DNA of 64,000 bases from Flavobacterium microcysteis (GTDB lineage: Bacteria; Bacteroidota; Bacteroidia; Flavobacteriales; Flavobacteriaceae). Made by a program: the position numbers and the translations under genes. Location of the stretch: NCBI RefSeq assembly GCF_006385255.1, contig NZ_VFJE01000051.1, positions 124,001 to 188,000 of the forward strand, read 5' to 3'. The stretch's first letter is position 1; each line of letters opens with the position of its first letter. Under the pieces are notes generated by a model, which worked only from the letters and a program-made list of their open reading frames with translations, was not told the origin of the DNA and made no database searches. Positions 1 through 8,362 of the stretch are shown here, piece after piece.

Positions 1-1113
1 CGAAATAATAGAAATAGGAATAGTAAGGATTACGATAATCGCTGCCCTACGGTCTCCTAAAAATAGAAGTACCATCAATCCTGTCAGTACCGCACCAATA
101 ATTCCTTCTGTAACCAAGCTTTTAACGGAATTGATTACATAAACTGATTGGTCAAATTCATAAGACAGTTTTACATCTTCAGGAAGCGTGCTTTGTATTT
201 TTGGCAAATCGGCCTTTAATTTTTGTACGACATCCCAGGTAGAAGCGTCTCCAGCTTTTGCAATACTCACATAAACAGAGCGTTTTCCGTTAACCAAAGC
301 ATATCCTGCAGTAATATCGGCACCGTCTTTTACAGTAGCTACATCGCCAAGATACAAGTTTTGAATACCACCCTTGAATAATGGAATTTTCTCAAAATCC
401 TTAATTTCCTTGATCGTATTATTAGTTGGCGTGATATAATTCTGGTCGCCAATCCTTACGTTTCCTGAAGGAGCTGTCTGGTTATTGATACGGATGGCAT
501 CTACAATCTGATCAGGTGTAAGATTGTGCGAGCGTAGCATATCAGGGTCGACATTTATTTCGATAGTTCTTGGACTTCCTCCAAAAGGCGGAGGCGATAG
601 TAATCCGGGAATCGAAGTAAAAGAAGCACGCACATATACGTTAGCCAAATCCTGCAATTCATTGTTGGAACGTGTTTTACTGCTTAATACCAATTGTCCG
701 ACAGGAAGGGAAGAAGCGTCAAAACGGATAATAAACGGTGGCTGAGATCCAGGAGGGAAAGCAGCCTGAATCCTGTTGGAAAGCGCACTTAATTCGGCAG
801 CAGCTTGTGCCATGTTAGTGTCCTCATAATAGGTCACTTTCATCAATGTCAATCCTTGTATGTTTTTAGTTTCAATCGACTTGACACCATTGGCAAAAAG
901 CATGACGTTGACATAGTTTTTTGCAAAATAGGATTCCATCTGGTTTGGAGTATAACCTCCAAAAGGGTGGGCCAGATAAATTACCGGAAGGTTCATCTTT
1001 GGCAAGATGTCTACTTTTACATCACGGACGGCACCAATACCGAAGAAGAATAGTCCGGCTACGAGTACCAATATGGAGATAGGTTTGCGAAGTGCAAAAC
1101 GTATTAAATTCAT
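1..1113 (-). CDS. RND efflux permease, N-terminal part (runs off left edge)
   Basis: Inner-membrane proton-driven RND pump subunit (AcrB/HAE1 type) that would work with a periplasmic adaptor and the TolC-like channel encoded just upstream. I translated 371 codons by hand from the ATG at 1113. The start reads MNLIRFALRKPISILV (first transmembrane helix). A porter domain follows with the family phrases VDILPKMNLPV and GGYTPNQMESYF, and near the window edge comes the second membrane segment (GAVLTGLMVLLFLGDRR), typical around residues 340-360 of this family. A full protein is about 1,000-1,050 residues, so roughly two thirds lie outside. It starts 12 bp after the channel gene stops, so the two are co-transcribed. 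The substrate cannot be told; no metal-pump signature is visible in this part. Confidence 0.9.
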   Translation of the reverse strand, partial: MNLIRFALRKPISILVLVAGLFFFGIGAVRDVKVDILPKMNLPVIYLAHPFGGYTPNQMESYFAKNYVNVMLFANGVKSIETKNIQGLTLMKVTYYEDTNMAQAAAELSALSNRIQAAFPPGSQPPFIIRFDASSLPVGQLVLSSKTRSNNELQDLANVYVRASFTSIPGLLSPPPFGGSPRTIEINVDPDMLRSHNLTPDQIVDAIRINNQTAPSGNVRIGDQNYITPTNNTIKEIKDFEKIPLFKGGIQNLYLGDVATVKDGADITAGYALVNGKRSVYVSIAKAGDASTWDVVQKLKADLPKIQSTLPEDVKLSYEFDQSVYVINSVKSLVTEGIIGAVLTGLMVLLFLGDRRAAIIVILTIPISIIS

Positions 1114-1125
1114 CAGTCGTAAAAA

Positions 1126-2511
1126 TTAAAATTCATTAATAAATAATTCAAAATCTCCTGTAGCAGCGGCTTTCATCAAAAGTGACTGCCATACGTTGGT
1201 ATAAATAATATCCCGGTCAATTTCGGCACGGTTTAGCGTATAAAGCGTTTGTGTCACATCAACAAGATTGGTCAGCCCGTTTTTATAGAGCGTTGTTTTT
1301 TGAAGATAGGCCTGTTCGGCAGCTTTTACTTGTTTTGGAGCTTCGACATAATTATCCATTGCATATTTAATCTTGGCATCGGCTGCATCAGATTGCGTTT
1401 TGAGTTGCTGGTCAATCACATTGTATTCTTCCTGCAACCCTTCAGATATCAGCTTTTGAGCACTTACTTTCTTGCTTGAGCGGGCTATGGACGTAAGATT
1501 CCAACTTACACCAACACCAAGAAGGTAGTTCTGACGATCTGGACTAACGCCATCGAAGTAATTACGGGTATACGAATTCTGGTCGACTGCATAATTCGAA
1601 TTGAATCCGGAAGCACGGGTCTGATACACACCAAAAAGGCTGAAAGTTGGATAATACTCTCTTTTGAATAGTTTGACTTGCTGTTTGCTGAAATCGATTC
1701 TGCTTTTATAGTATTGCAAGATAGGATTTAGCGTATCGTTTGCCGTTTCGAGTCCTAATATTGATTTTGGAATCTGTTTTACGAATGTGCTGTCAAGAAC
1801 AAAGTCTTTAATGTCAGTTCCCATTAGGGCAACCAGCTTATTATTCAAATCTTTAACCTGATCTTTTCCTTGGTTTAGCATAATCTTAGCCCGTGATACT
1901 TCAGCAGAAGCCAAAGTTGAATCTACGCCAGGAAGTAATCCGTTTTTTACTCGTGCAGCCGCTATTTTTTGGAAAACGATGGCACGGTCAAGATTTTTTT
2001 CCTGAGAAATCAGCAGTCTTTGGCTCGCCAATAAGTTGAGGTAGGCAGCAGAAATTTTTACTTTATGCTGGAACTGTTCCTGTTCAAAATCTTTTTCAGA
2101 GCGTTCTGCATCTGCCTTTGCCAGGTTGATGCGTTGTTTAGCCTTTCCAAAGGTGAAGAAATCCCAGTTCATATTAACCAGATACAAAGCTCCAAAAGCC
2201 GCATTCCAGTTTTGTTCCGGTAGTGGCAGTCCGGAAGAAGCTACACCAAGTCCACCAAAACCGTATAAAGGTCCGTTTTGACCATTTACAGTTCCATAAT
2301 CTTGTTGGGCAGCTAGATTTAAGTTAGGCAGATAGTCTCTGCGTGCTTGTTTTACGCTTTCTTTGGAAGCCTCTGCATATTTGCTTTTTGCTTTTAGGGT
2401 TCCATAATTAGCCATTCCCGTTTCTACAGCTTCTTTCAGGCTAAGGGTTTGGGAAAACCCTTGAAAGAAAAAGAGGGATAGAAGGAAAAGACTTATTTTT
2501 TTTGTAGTCAT
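1126..2511 (-). CDS. TolC-family outer membrane efflux channel
   Basis: Outer-membrane channel of a tripartite efflux system, 461 residues, the usual length for TolC/OprM-like proteins. A signal peptide occupies residues 1-20 (ending GFSQ). The rest shows the duplicated long amphipathic helices of the OEP fold, for example around KAKQRINLAKADAERSEKD and again near the C terminus (YLQKTTLYKNGLTNLVDV). It is the first gene of an operon with the RND permease 12 bp downstream. No adaptor (MFP) gene lies between or upstream; it may follow the permease outside the window. A Bacteroidota-type promoter is visible 30-58 bp upstream. The divergent sensor kinase and regulator may control it, by position only. 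Confidence 0.93.
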   Translation of the reverse strand: MTTKKISLFLLSLFFFQGFSQTLSLKEAVETGMANYGTLKAKSKYAEASKESVKQARRDYLPNLNLAAQQDYGTVNGQNGPLYGFGGLGVASSGLPLPEQNWNAAFGALYLVNMNWDFFTFGKAKQRINLAKADAERSEKDFEQEQFQHKVKISAAYLNLLASQRLLISQEKNLDRAIVFQKIAAARVKNGLLPGVDSTLASAEVSRAKIMLNQGKDQVKDLNNKLVALMGTDIKDFVLDSTFVKQIPKSILGLETANDTLNPILQYYKSRIDFSKQQVKLFKREYYPTFSLFGVYQTRASGFNSNYAVDQNSYTRNYFDGVSPDRQNYLLGVGVSWNLTSIARSSKKVSAQKLISEGLQEEYNVIDQQLKTQSDAADAKIKYAMDNYVEAPKQVKAAEQAYLQKTTLYKNGLTNLVDVTQTLYTLNRAEIDRDIIYTNVWQSLLMKAAATGDFELFINEF

Positions 2512-2540
2512 TTTTTAAGCCTGATATAAGTTTGAAAGCG

Positions 2541-2569
2541 CAAATTTACAGCAGACACGTTTCAGCAAG
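2541..2569 (-). promoter_or_regulatory. Predicted promoter of the TolC-RND operon
   Basis: On the minus strand a perfect TAnnTTTG -7 element (TAAATTTG, 2548-2541) is preceded after 17 bp by CTTG (2569-2566) as a partial -33 element. It lies about 30 bp before the TolC start codon. Motif match only; no start site is measured. Confidence 0.45.
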
Positions 2570-2676
2570 GTATTTTAAATGATAAATCGTGGATAAAAAA
2601 TGACGAATTCAATTGGTCATTAAATACCATAAGAATTTAATAATAAATCGTTAATTTGTAGCCTCAATTGCAAAAA

Positions 2677-3717
2677 ATGAAATGGAAAGTCGATAATGTG
2701 TTGGATAATAAATGGTGGCAGGAAGTTGCAATATTGCTGTTTTCATTCTCTATTTTTTCTTTAAAGAACGATTGGATCTTATTTAATTCTCCAATTGCTG
2801 TCTTAACCGGTGTAGGCTATTATCTGATGCTGTATTTTCATGCTCAGGCCAACCGCTTTTTTTTACTGCCTATATTGGTAAAAAAGCACAAAGGGCTTTT
2901 ATATCTGGGATTGACCATACTTCTGGCTCTTATTTTTTCGGTTATTGTGTATCAGATTTCATCAGTTTGGATTACTAAAGCTTCGTCTTTATATGAATTC
3001 TCACACCAGAAAAGCTACCAATATCAGCTGGCAACAGTCGTAGGTACGCTAATCTGTATTTTAGGACCAGTTATGTTTCTTAAATTTTACAGAGAAGAAA
3101 AAAGGAAGAGGGAAGAAGCCTTGCTGTTTAACCAAATGCAGCTCAACTCGCTAAGAAGTCAATTGAACCCGCATTTTCTTTTTAATACTTTTAATACGCT
3201 TTACGGAATCAGTCTTGAATTCCCGGAAAGAACTCCGGATCTTATCATGAAAGTATCGCAGCTGATGCGCTACCAGCTGGAAAGCAATGCAAAACAATGC
3301 GTATCTTTAGATGAGGAATTGTCGTTTATCAACAGTTATATACAGCTGGAGAAAGAGCGTGTAGGCTATCGTTGCGAGATTACTTATGAAAGTAGAATCG
3401 ATAATGAAAATGCGTATAAAATTTCTCCGATGTTGCTAATTGCTTTTGTAGAAAATGCATTCAAACACGGAACTTGCGCCATTGAAAACTGCTATGTACA
3501 TATTACCATAGTCGTAGAAAAAGGAAAGCTCTGTTTGAAAATCCGAAATTCCATACCTGAAAAAAAAGTAAATGTGGTTTCGACGGGAATTGGACTCAAG
3601 AATACTACAGAGCGCCTAAAAATTATTTACGGCAATGAACATAAGCTGGATATCAATAATACGGGCAAGGAATATAGTGTCGATTTAGAACTTCCCTTGA
3701 AAAAACTGGCCGAATGA
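2677..3717 (+). CDS. LytS-family sensor histidine kinase
   Basis: Membrane sensor kinase of the His_kinase (LytS/YehU) family, 346 residues. Four to five hydrophobic helices fill residues 10-135. The phosphoacceptor motif LNPHFLFNTFN follows, with His near residue 166, then the N-box AFVENAFKHG and the G-box GIGLKNTTERL at the C-terminal ATPase. I chose the ATG at 2677; an in-frame TTG nine bases upstream is possible but less likely. The stop overlaps the next gene's start (ATGA), so kinase and regulator are translationally coupled. It is divergent from the TolC-RND operon. The signal sensed is unknown. Confidence 0.92.
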   Translation: MKWKVDNVLDNKWWQEVAILLFSFSIFSLKNDWILFNSPIAVLTGVGYYLMLYFHAQANRFFLLPILVKKHKGLLYLGLTILLALIFSVIVYQISSVWITKASSLYEFSHQKSYQYQLATVVGTLICILGPVMFLKFYREEKRKREEALLFNQMQLNSLRSQLNPHFLFNTFNTLYGISLEFPERTPDLIMKVSQLMRYQLESNAKQCVSLDEELSFINSYIQLEKERVGYRCEITYESRIDNENAYKISPMLLIAFVENAFKHGTCAIENCYVHITIVVEKGKLCLKIRNSIPEKKVNVVSTGIGLKNTTERLKIIYGNEHKLDINNTGKEYSVDLELPLKKLAE

Positions 3718-4409
3718 TAAAGGATCCTAAAAAATGCATTATCGTTGATGATGAGCCTGCGGCCCATTATGTGCTGACGAATTATATCCGGCAGAATCCG
3801 GAACTGGAACTCGTACATCAATGTTATAATGGTATTGAAGCGATGAATTATATTCGGGAAAACCCAGTCGATTTGATGTTTCTCGATATTGATATGCCTG
3901 AAATAACAGGATTAGAACTGCTAAAGATTCTTCCGTCACAGCCTAAGACTATTCTGACTACGGCCTATTCAGAATTTGCTCTGGAAAGTTATGATTATGG
4001 TGTAATTGATTATTTGCTTAAACCTATTTATTTTCCCCGTTTTCTGAAATCTATCGAACGCTTTTTTTCTTTTTATGCCGAAAAAAAGACGATGGTTTCC
4101 AATTTATTTATCAGCATAAAGGCAGATGGTGGCCTGATTGATCTTGATGTGAGGAAAATACTTTTTGCACAGAGTTATGGCAACTATGTCAAGATTTTTA
4201 CATTGGGAAAAACGTATCTGGCTTCCATGACTACTAACGAATTGGAAGCAAACCTGCCGGAAGGACAGTTTTTACGTGTTCATAAATCCTATATAGTGGC
4301 TGTAGACAAGATTGAAGAAAATGAAAGAGATGTACTCGTCGTGAACAGCCAAAAAATTCCGGTAGGTATTACTTACAGAAGAGAACTTGAACGTGTGCTT
4401 GCCCGATAG
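3714..4409 (+). CDS. LytTR-type response regulator
   Basis: Partner regulator of the preceding kinase, 231 residues. The receiver domain (1-120) has the acidic pair in IIVDDEP, the phosphoacceptor Asp58 in MFLDIDMPE and the switch Lys in DYLLKPI. A LytTR DNA-binding domain follows (about 130-231) with ILFAQSYGNYVKIF and the typical VHKSYIVAVDKIE. LytTR proteins bind paired direct repeats in promoters; I could not identify such sites for this one with confidence. The efflux operon on the other side of the pair is the obvious candidate target, by inference from position. Confidence 0.93.
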   Translation: MIKDPKKCIIVDDEPAAHYVLTNYIRQNPELELVHQCYNGIEAMNYIRENPVDLMFLDIDMPEITGLELLKILPSQPKTILTTAYSEFALESYDYGVIDYLLKPIYFPRFLKSIERFFSFYAEKKTMVSNLFISIKADGGLIDLDVRKILFAQSYGNYVKIFTLGKTYLASMTTNELEANLPEGQFLRVHKSYIVAVDKIEENERDVLVVNSQKIPVGITYRRELERVLAR

Positions 4410-4412
4410 GGT

Positions 4413-4832
4413 TTACTTGATTTCTGCTTCTATATTATAAATTCTTTTGATTTCCTGCATGGCGCGATTGCTCAGGAAATATTTTGTTATCATAGAGTCG
4501 CTATATTCCTTCTTATATTCCTTTAGCTGTTCTGGTGTTAGTATGCTTCTGAATTCATTTTCAGATTGAAAGATAACAGGTGCAATCTCAGAATTTTTCA
4601 GTTTGATTTTTCCAAGATTGTCCTTTTCCTTTTTCCAAATAGCGATGGCCAATTCTTCCTGTTCTCCACTTAACGGAAGAAATGAAATAGAACTGATCTT
4701 ATGTTTTATAAAGTCAACTTCGGTTTCGGCTGCATTGGATTTGGCATTAACCATAGTTATTGTTTTGGTTATCCTGCAGCTGCTTAGTGTTGTGAAGCCG
4801 ATTAAAAAAAGAAGGAAAAATGATTTTTTCAT
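4413..4832 (-). CDS. Small lipoprotein of unknown function
   Basis: 139 residues with a lipoprotein signal peptide (hydrophobic stretch then LSSC, Cys at about 19). The mature part is polar and helical, with a phrase FRSILTPEQLKEYKKEY in its second half. That phrase resembles the short helical segments of Spy/CpxP-like periplasmic proteins, but the similarity is too weak to name the family. The gene ends 3 bp from the stop of the convergent LytTR regulator. No function is assigned. Confidence 0.75.
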   Translation of the reverse strand: MKKSFFLLFLIGFTTLSSCRITKTITMVNAKSNAAETEVDFIKHKISSISFLPLSGEQEELAIAIWKKEKDNLGKIKLKNSEIAPVIFQSENEFRSILTPEQLKEYKKEYSDSMITKYFLSNRAMQEIKRIYNIEAEIK

Positions 4833-4882
4833 TGATGATTTGGTATTTTGCTGTTACAGTTTTTGACTGGATAGGTATATTA

Positions 4883-4921
4883 AGGGCTAAAAGTACGGTA
4901 AATTTACCCTATTTTAGCCCT
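4883..4921. other. Strong hairpin between two minus-strand genes
   Basis: Perfect 10-bp arms AGGGCTAAAA (4883-4892) and TTTTAGCCCT (4912-4921) enclose a 12-bp palindrome GGTAAATTTACC (4897-4908). Neither strand has a T-run after it, so it is not a standard intrinsic terminator. It could stabilise the 3' end of the barrel-protein mRNA or be a protein-binding site. Confidence 0.5.
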
Positions 4922-4938
4922 GACAATCAAATGTAATA

Positions 4939-5526
4939 TTAGAAGCTATATCCGATTCTTAGTCCTGCTCTGAATACAAAGTTATCGATGTTTTTGTTGT
5001 CTACATCACCTTTACCTTTTACTTCCCATTTCCAGTTAGCTCCGATATATGGGTCGATGCTTACACTTTTTCCAATCATGAATTTGTAACCTACGTTTGG
5101 ATTAATGATACTCCAGTAAGAATAAGTTCCATCAAACTTTCCTAAACCGCCAATATTTTCGTCAAATTTTATATTTCCATAAGAAATAAAATTTTCAGCA
5201 TAAAAACCGTCCCATTTTCCTTTTTCAATATAGGTTCTACTTCCCAATTCAATTACAAAACCGGTTCCGTCTACATCTATAATATCGTTGTCATAATTCA
5301 TCATCCCATAAGAAAGATTCAATATGTTGGAAGAGTTTCTTCCGCTGTCTAAATTTTTGCTTTTATACTCAATACTCAATCCGGCTTGTGAAGGATCTGA
5401 AAAGGTGGAATTACCAGAAATAGTGAATCTTGGTTTTAGCCCAGATGTTTCTGTGTTGTCATTTTGTTTTTCTTGCGCAAAACTGAATGTTGGCAATAAG
5501 ATAGCTAGAAGTAAAATACGTTTCAT
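4939..5526 (-). CDS. Outer-membrane beta-barrel protein
   Basis: 195 residues with signal peptide (1-17, ending FSFAQ) and a body of alternating amphipathic strands ending in an aromatic residue (FRAGLRIGYSF), which is the usual C-terminal signature of proteins folded by the BAM complex. Length and pattern fit a small eight-stranded OmpA/OmpW-type or porin-family barrel. It stands alone between a lipoprotein gene and a divergent SRPBCC gene. The ligand or role is unknown. Confidence 0.8.
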   Translation of the reverse strand: MKRILLLAILLPTFSFAQEKQNDNTETSGLKPRFTISGNSTFSDPSQAGLSIEYKSKNLDSGRNSSNILNLSYGMMNYDNDIIDVDGTGFVIELGSRTYIEKGKWDGFYAENFISYGNIKFDENIGGLGKFDGTYSYWSIINPNVGYKFMIGKSVSIDPYIGANWKWEVKGKGDVDNKNIDNFVFRAGLRIGYSF

Positions 5527-5757
5527 TTTTATATGTTTTAAAGTTTGTGTTTTGGGTGCCGATTAAAAACCGACTTCTATTAGCATAGACGCTACTCGTT
5601 TGAAAATGGTTGCATAGGCCGTGAAAAAAAATAATAATCTTACCCAAATGACCCTCGATATTGTCGCATTTTGCCCCTTTAAACTAATCAAAAAGGACGG
5701 ATATTTGTAATGGATGGTCTGATAATCAGTCCACAACAACTAAAAAACAATACAACT

Positions 5758-6198
5758 ATGAAAAGGCAAGAATTTTCGATAGAATTAGATGCACCACGTG
5801 AAAAAGTATGGGATATCTTATGGGGAAAAGAAACATATCCGCAATGGACAGCTCCATTTAGCGAAGGATCAAGAGCAGAAACCGATTGGAAAGAAGGTAG
5901 TAAGGTGCTTTTCCTGAATGCCGATAATGAAGGTATGGTAGCCAGAATTGCTAAAAATATTCCTAATGAATATATGTCCATTGAACATATAGGTGTTATG
6001 ATGGATGGAATCGAGCATACAGAAAATGAAAAGAGTAACGACTGGGCAGGAGCACTTGAAAACTACACCCTGAAAACAGTAAATGGTAAAACACTGCTTA
6101 TGGTTGATATGGGTGTAACCGAAGAATATGAGGATTTTTTTAATGAAACCTGGCCGGTAGCGTTAGGCAAAATCAAGGAATTGTCTGAAAAGAAATAA
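5758..6198 (+). CDS. SRPBCC (AHSA1/START-like) domain protein
   Basis: Cytoplasmic single-domain protein of the SRPBCC fold, which forms a hydrophobic ligand cavity. From the ATG at 5758 it has 146 residues and begins KRQEFSIELDAPREKVWDIL, the standard first strand and helix of AHSA1-like proteins, followed by YPQWTAPFSEGS. An in-frame ATG at 5710 would add 16 residues outside the conserved fold. That region also holds a TTTG-type -7-like motif (5700-5707), so I prefer the later start. No ligand or pathway can be assigned, and neighbours give no clue. Confidence 0.85.
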   Translation: MKRQEFSIELDAPREKVWDILWGKETYPQWTAPFSEGSRAETDWKEGSKVLFLNADNEGMVARIAKNIPNEYMSIEHIGVMMDGIEHTENEKSNDWAGALENYTLKTVNGKTLLMVDMGVTEEYEDFFNETWPVALGKIKELSEKK

Positions 6199-6253
6199 AG
6201 GTAAGTTTCAGAAAAGCCTGCTACTTTAATTCGGAATAATAAGTTCTAATTTC

Positions 6254-6261
6254 TATATTTG
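6254..6261 (+). promoter_or_regulatory. Isolated -7 element with no gene behind it
   Basis: TATATTTG matches the Bacteroidota -7 consensus TAnnTTTG exactly. No clear -33 TTTG lies at the usual distance (a TTTA is 25 bp upstream). The next plus-strand ORF starts more than 1.2 kb away, but an intrinsic terminator follows about 105 bp later, which suggests a short non-coding transcript. Confidence 0.4.
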
Positions 6262-6392
6262 TAAACACTTAAGTTTAAATAGTTCGATATCAATATATTG
6301 CTTGAACTTATAATTGTTTTCAATTATATAGGATTTGAATTAGTTACTTAAATTATGCAAGCAATGAGCCCCATGAAAATGGGGCTTTTGTT
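6262..6392 (+). ncRNA. Candidate small RNA, about 125 nt
   Basis: Non-coding stretch framed by an exact TAnnTTTG element (6254-6261) and an intrinsic terminator (6367-6392). Inside, TTAAGT (6269-6274) can pair with ACTTAA (6346-6351) to close a multi-hairpin structure. One inner hairpin, ATAATTG (6310-6316) with CAATTAT (6321-6327), has a four-base loop. A palindrome CAATATATTG sits at 6291-6300 between GTTC and GAAC. Size and layout would suit a regulatory RNA, including a 6S-like one, but I cannot match a known family by eye. It could also be the long 3' UTR of the SRPBCC gene. Confidence 0.35.
6367..6392 (+). terminator. Intrinsic terminator, plus strand
   Basis: Perfect 8-bp stem AGCCCCAT (6367-6374) / ATGGGGCT (6379-6386) with a GAAA loop, followed by a T-rich run. 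It ends the candidate small RNA or the SRPBCC transcript about 170 bp after that gene's stop. Confidence 0.8.
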
Positions 6393-6402
6393 GTAATTAG
6401 CA

Positions 6403-7335
6403 CTATTTTATTATGTTTATAGCTTCTCTTACTTTAGAAAGATCTGGCTGATGTTTTTTGCATTCTTGTACGCCTTCTGGATAAAGTACTCTTATAAAAT
6501 CATTATAGTCATTGCAATTTTTAAAGATATTGAATTCTTTATTTTTTACATCCCAGACAATACCTTTTAGGTTTTCTAAAGTACTGCCAATTGCACCTCC
6601 CACGGCACCTCCATTCAGAGCAAAACCTCGTGCCCATTTATTAGCGAGACTTGCCTCTGTATAATAATAATTTTCTCCCATAGTCTTAACTCTGACAAAA
6701 CCATTAGGGTAATAATTGGTTTGAGCTCTGTCAGTCTTATTTCGGTTACTCAAAATTGCCTGGGTCTGGAAATACATTTCTCCTTTGTAGCAAACAGCAA
6801 ACACTTTTTTTAGCTTTTTGTCTTCATTTTTTAGATAAAAATAGCAATCACTAGGAATATGATCTACAATTTCCTCCTTTTCAAAACCAACTAATTCTTT
6901 AGGAATTACAAGAGCTGTGGAGCTTGGCATTTTGTTTATGAAATCTTCTTTAGTATGATAAATACCATTCGGATATCCGTTTGGTGTAAAAGCCGGATCT
7001 TCTTTTTTAGGAGCTGGTTTTTTGGCAATAGTATCTGCCTTAGTTTTCTCTACGAGTATTCCCTGAGAAAGCTCGTTTGAAATAATGATGTTTCGGTTTG
7101 TAAAGACTCTGTTGTGCTTTTCATCATCAACAGATTTGACTGTGTTCATCGCAATTTCTTTCTTTTCACCCGTTGCTGGTTCTATATAACGAAACTGTTT
7201 TCCTGCAAGCTCTAATGTTTCAAATTTTATTTTTTCATTAGTTGCTAATGTCATGACTCCTTTATCAGCAAGAATGTCCTGCGCATTACAGTAGCCTATT
7301 GTCATTAAAAAAAATAGAAGCAGTGCTCGTTTCAT
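6403..7335 (-). CDS. Exported protein of unknown function
   Basis: 310 residues with a signal peptide (1-18, ending YCNAQ). The N-terminal part (20-90) reads like a small beta-rich domain repeating phrases on threonine, asparagine and lysine. A Lys/Pro-rich linker (AKKPAPKKED) follows, then a larger domain with paired PNGYPNGIYHTKEDF and YYPNGFVRVKTMGENYYY segments. A Gly-rich stretch GGAVGGAIGS near residue 245 could be a membrane-inserting helix. I do not recognise a family. It has its own promoter (see 7387-7416) and stands alone. Periplasmic or outer-membrane location is inferred. Confidence 0.75.
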   Translation of the reverse strand: MKRALLLFFLMTIGYCNAQDILADKGVMTLATNEKIKFETLELAGKQFRYIEPATGEKKEIAMNTVKSVDDEKHNRVFTNRNIIISNELSQGILVEKTKADTIAKKPAPKKEDPAFTPNGYPNGIYHTKEDFINKMPSSTALVIPKELVGFEKEEIVDHIPSDCYFYLKNEDKKLKKVFAVCYKGEMYFQTQAILSNRNKTDRAQTNYYPNGFVRVKTMGENYYYTEASLANKWARGFALNGGAVGGAIGSTLENLKGIVWDVKNKEFNIFKNCNDYNDFIRVLYPEGVQECKKHQPDLSKVREAINIIK

Positions 7336-7386
7336 TTTCAGTATTTATTTAAGTTTAAGTAAGTAAAATCGTCTGTTAATTGGATG

Positions 7387-7416
7387 CAAATATAGAATAA
7401 CATGCTTTATATCAAA
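7387..7416 (-). promoter_or_regulatory. Predicted promoter of the 6403-7335 gene
   Basis: Minus-strand TTTG (7416-7413), 18 bp, then TATATTTG (7394-7387): close to the full Bacteroidota consensus and about 50 bp before the start codon at 7335. Confidence 0.55.
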
Positions 7417-7518
7417 TAGCGATCTGTAAAAAAAAACGGATGCTATTTAGGACTCATAATTCATAAGTTGGAAAATATTTTTTTTCTTGATTAATTATCG
7501 TAAAACAATAATTAATTA

Positions 7519-7526
7519 TATATTTG
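7519..7526 (+). promoter_or_regulatory. -7 element upstream of the DUF2975/HTH pair
   Basis: Exact TAnnTTTG match (TATATTTG) 19 bp before the ATG at 7546. No good -33 element at the normal distance. A short leader would result. Confidence 0.4.
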
Positions 7527-7545
7527 CAGAAAATAATTTAATAAA

Positions 7546-8064
7546 ATGAAAGAAGTTCGTCTTGTTGCCTCTTGTTTGTTTTATCTTTCAAGAGTAATAG
7601 CTATCCCATATTTGGCGACATCAGCGTATTGTATTATCAGCTTTTTATTTCCTATCGGGTCATTGCAGTTGGTTGATGAAGGAAAGAAGTTTGTAATCTT
7701 ATATCCTTTTACCAATAGGCGTTTTTTGCTAGGCGATGATTATGCCTTTTATTACATTTTCGAGATGATTGCCTTTATAGGATTATATGGCCTGTTTTTC
7801 TGGTTACTGGGCAATATTTTCACCACTTTTAGAGAGAAGAAATTGTTTACTCATCAAGGAGTGAAAAGGCTGCGTATTTTTTACCTGCTCAACTTTATTG
7901 TTCCATTGCCTTTTTTAATCGGGCATATTATTTTTTCCTATGAAGTTGAAATTCTTGTCACTTTAGCAGCATTGCATTTTGTTGTAGGTATATTTGCCTA
8001 TTTCATGGCCGTGATATTCAAGCAGGGGCTGAATCTGCAAACCGAACAAGACTTATATATATAA
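7546..8064 (+). CDS. DUF2975 integral membrane protein
   Basis: 172 residues with four predicted membrane helices (about 8-32, 64-88, 108-132, 137-160). The layout and the internal FFWLLGNIFTTFREKKLFT segment are characteristic of DUF2975 proteins, which are almost always encoded next to a small HTH protein, as here (3-bp gap). The pair is thought to be a membrane-linked regulator, but the biochemical role is not established. Downstream lie an ABC ATPase and permease fusion that the pair might control. Confidence 0.85.
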   Translation: MKEVRLVASCLFYLSRVIAIPYLATSAYCIISFLFPIGSLQLVDEGKKFVILYPFTNRRFLLGDDYAFYYIFEMIAFIGLYGLFFWLLGNIFTTFREKKLFTHQGVKRLRIFYLLNFIVPLPFLIGHIIFSYEVEILVTLAALHFVVGIFAYFMAVIFKQGLNLQTEQDLYI

Positions 8065-8067
8065 ACC

Positions 8068-8274
8068 ATGCCTATTATTGTAAATATTGATGTAATGCTC
8101 GCAAAGCGTAAAATGCAGAGCAAAGAATTGGCTGAGATACTGGATATCACTCCGGCCAATTTATCTATTCTAAAAACAGGAAAGGCTAAAGGTATACGTT
8201 TTGAATCTTTAGAGGCAATCTGCAAGGCTTTGGATTGCCAACCCGGAGATATTTTAGAGTACAGGGAGGAATAA
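8068..8274 (+). CDS. Small Cro/C1-type (YozG-like) HTH regulator
   Basis: 68-residue single-domain DNA-binding protein. The helix-turn-helix reads ELAEILDITPANLSILKTGK and is followed by AICKALDCQPGDIL, the standard end of the YozG/XRE_3 family. It starts 3 bp after the DUF2975 gene and is surely co-expressed with it. A gap of 88 bp with a small imperfect hairpin (about 8300-8318, no T-run) separates it from the ABC gene, so read-through is likely. Confidence 0.9.
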   Translation: MPIIVNIDVMLAKRKMQSKELAEILDITPANLSILKTGKAKGIRFESLEAICKALDCQPGDILEYREE

Positions 8275-8362
8275 CTTTCAATCATAATTAGCGCATAAAA
8301 AAGCACGCCCAAAACGGGTGCAGGAAATCTATTGTCTAATAAAATCATCAAAAAATCAAAAA

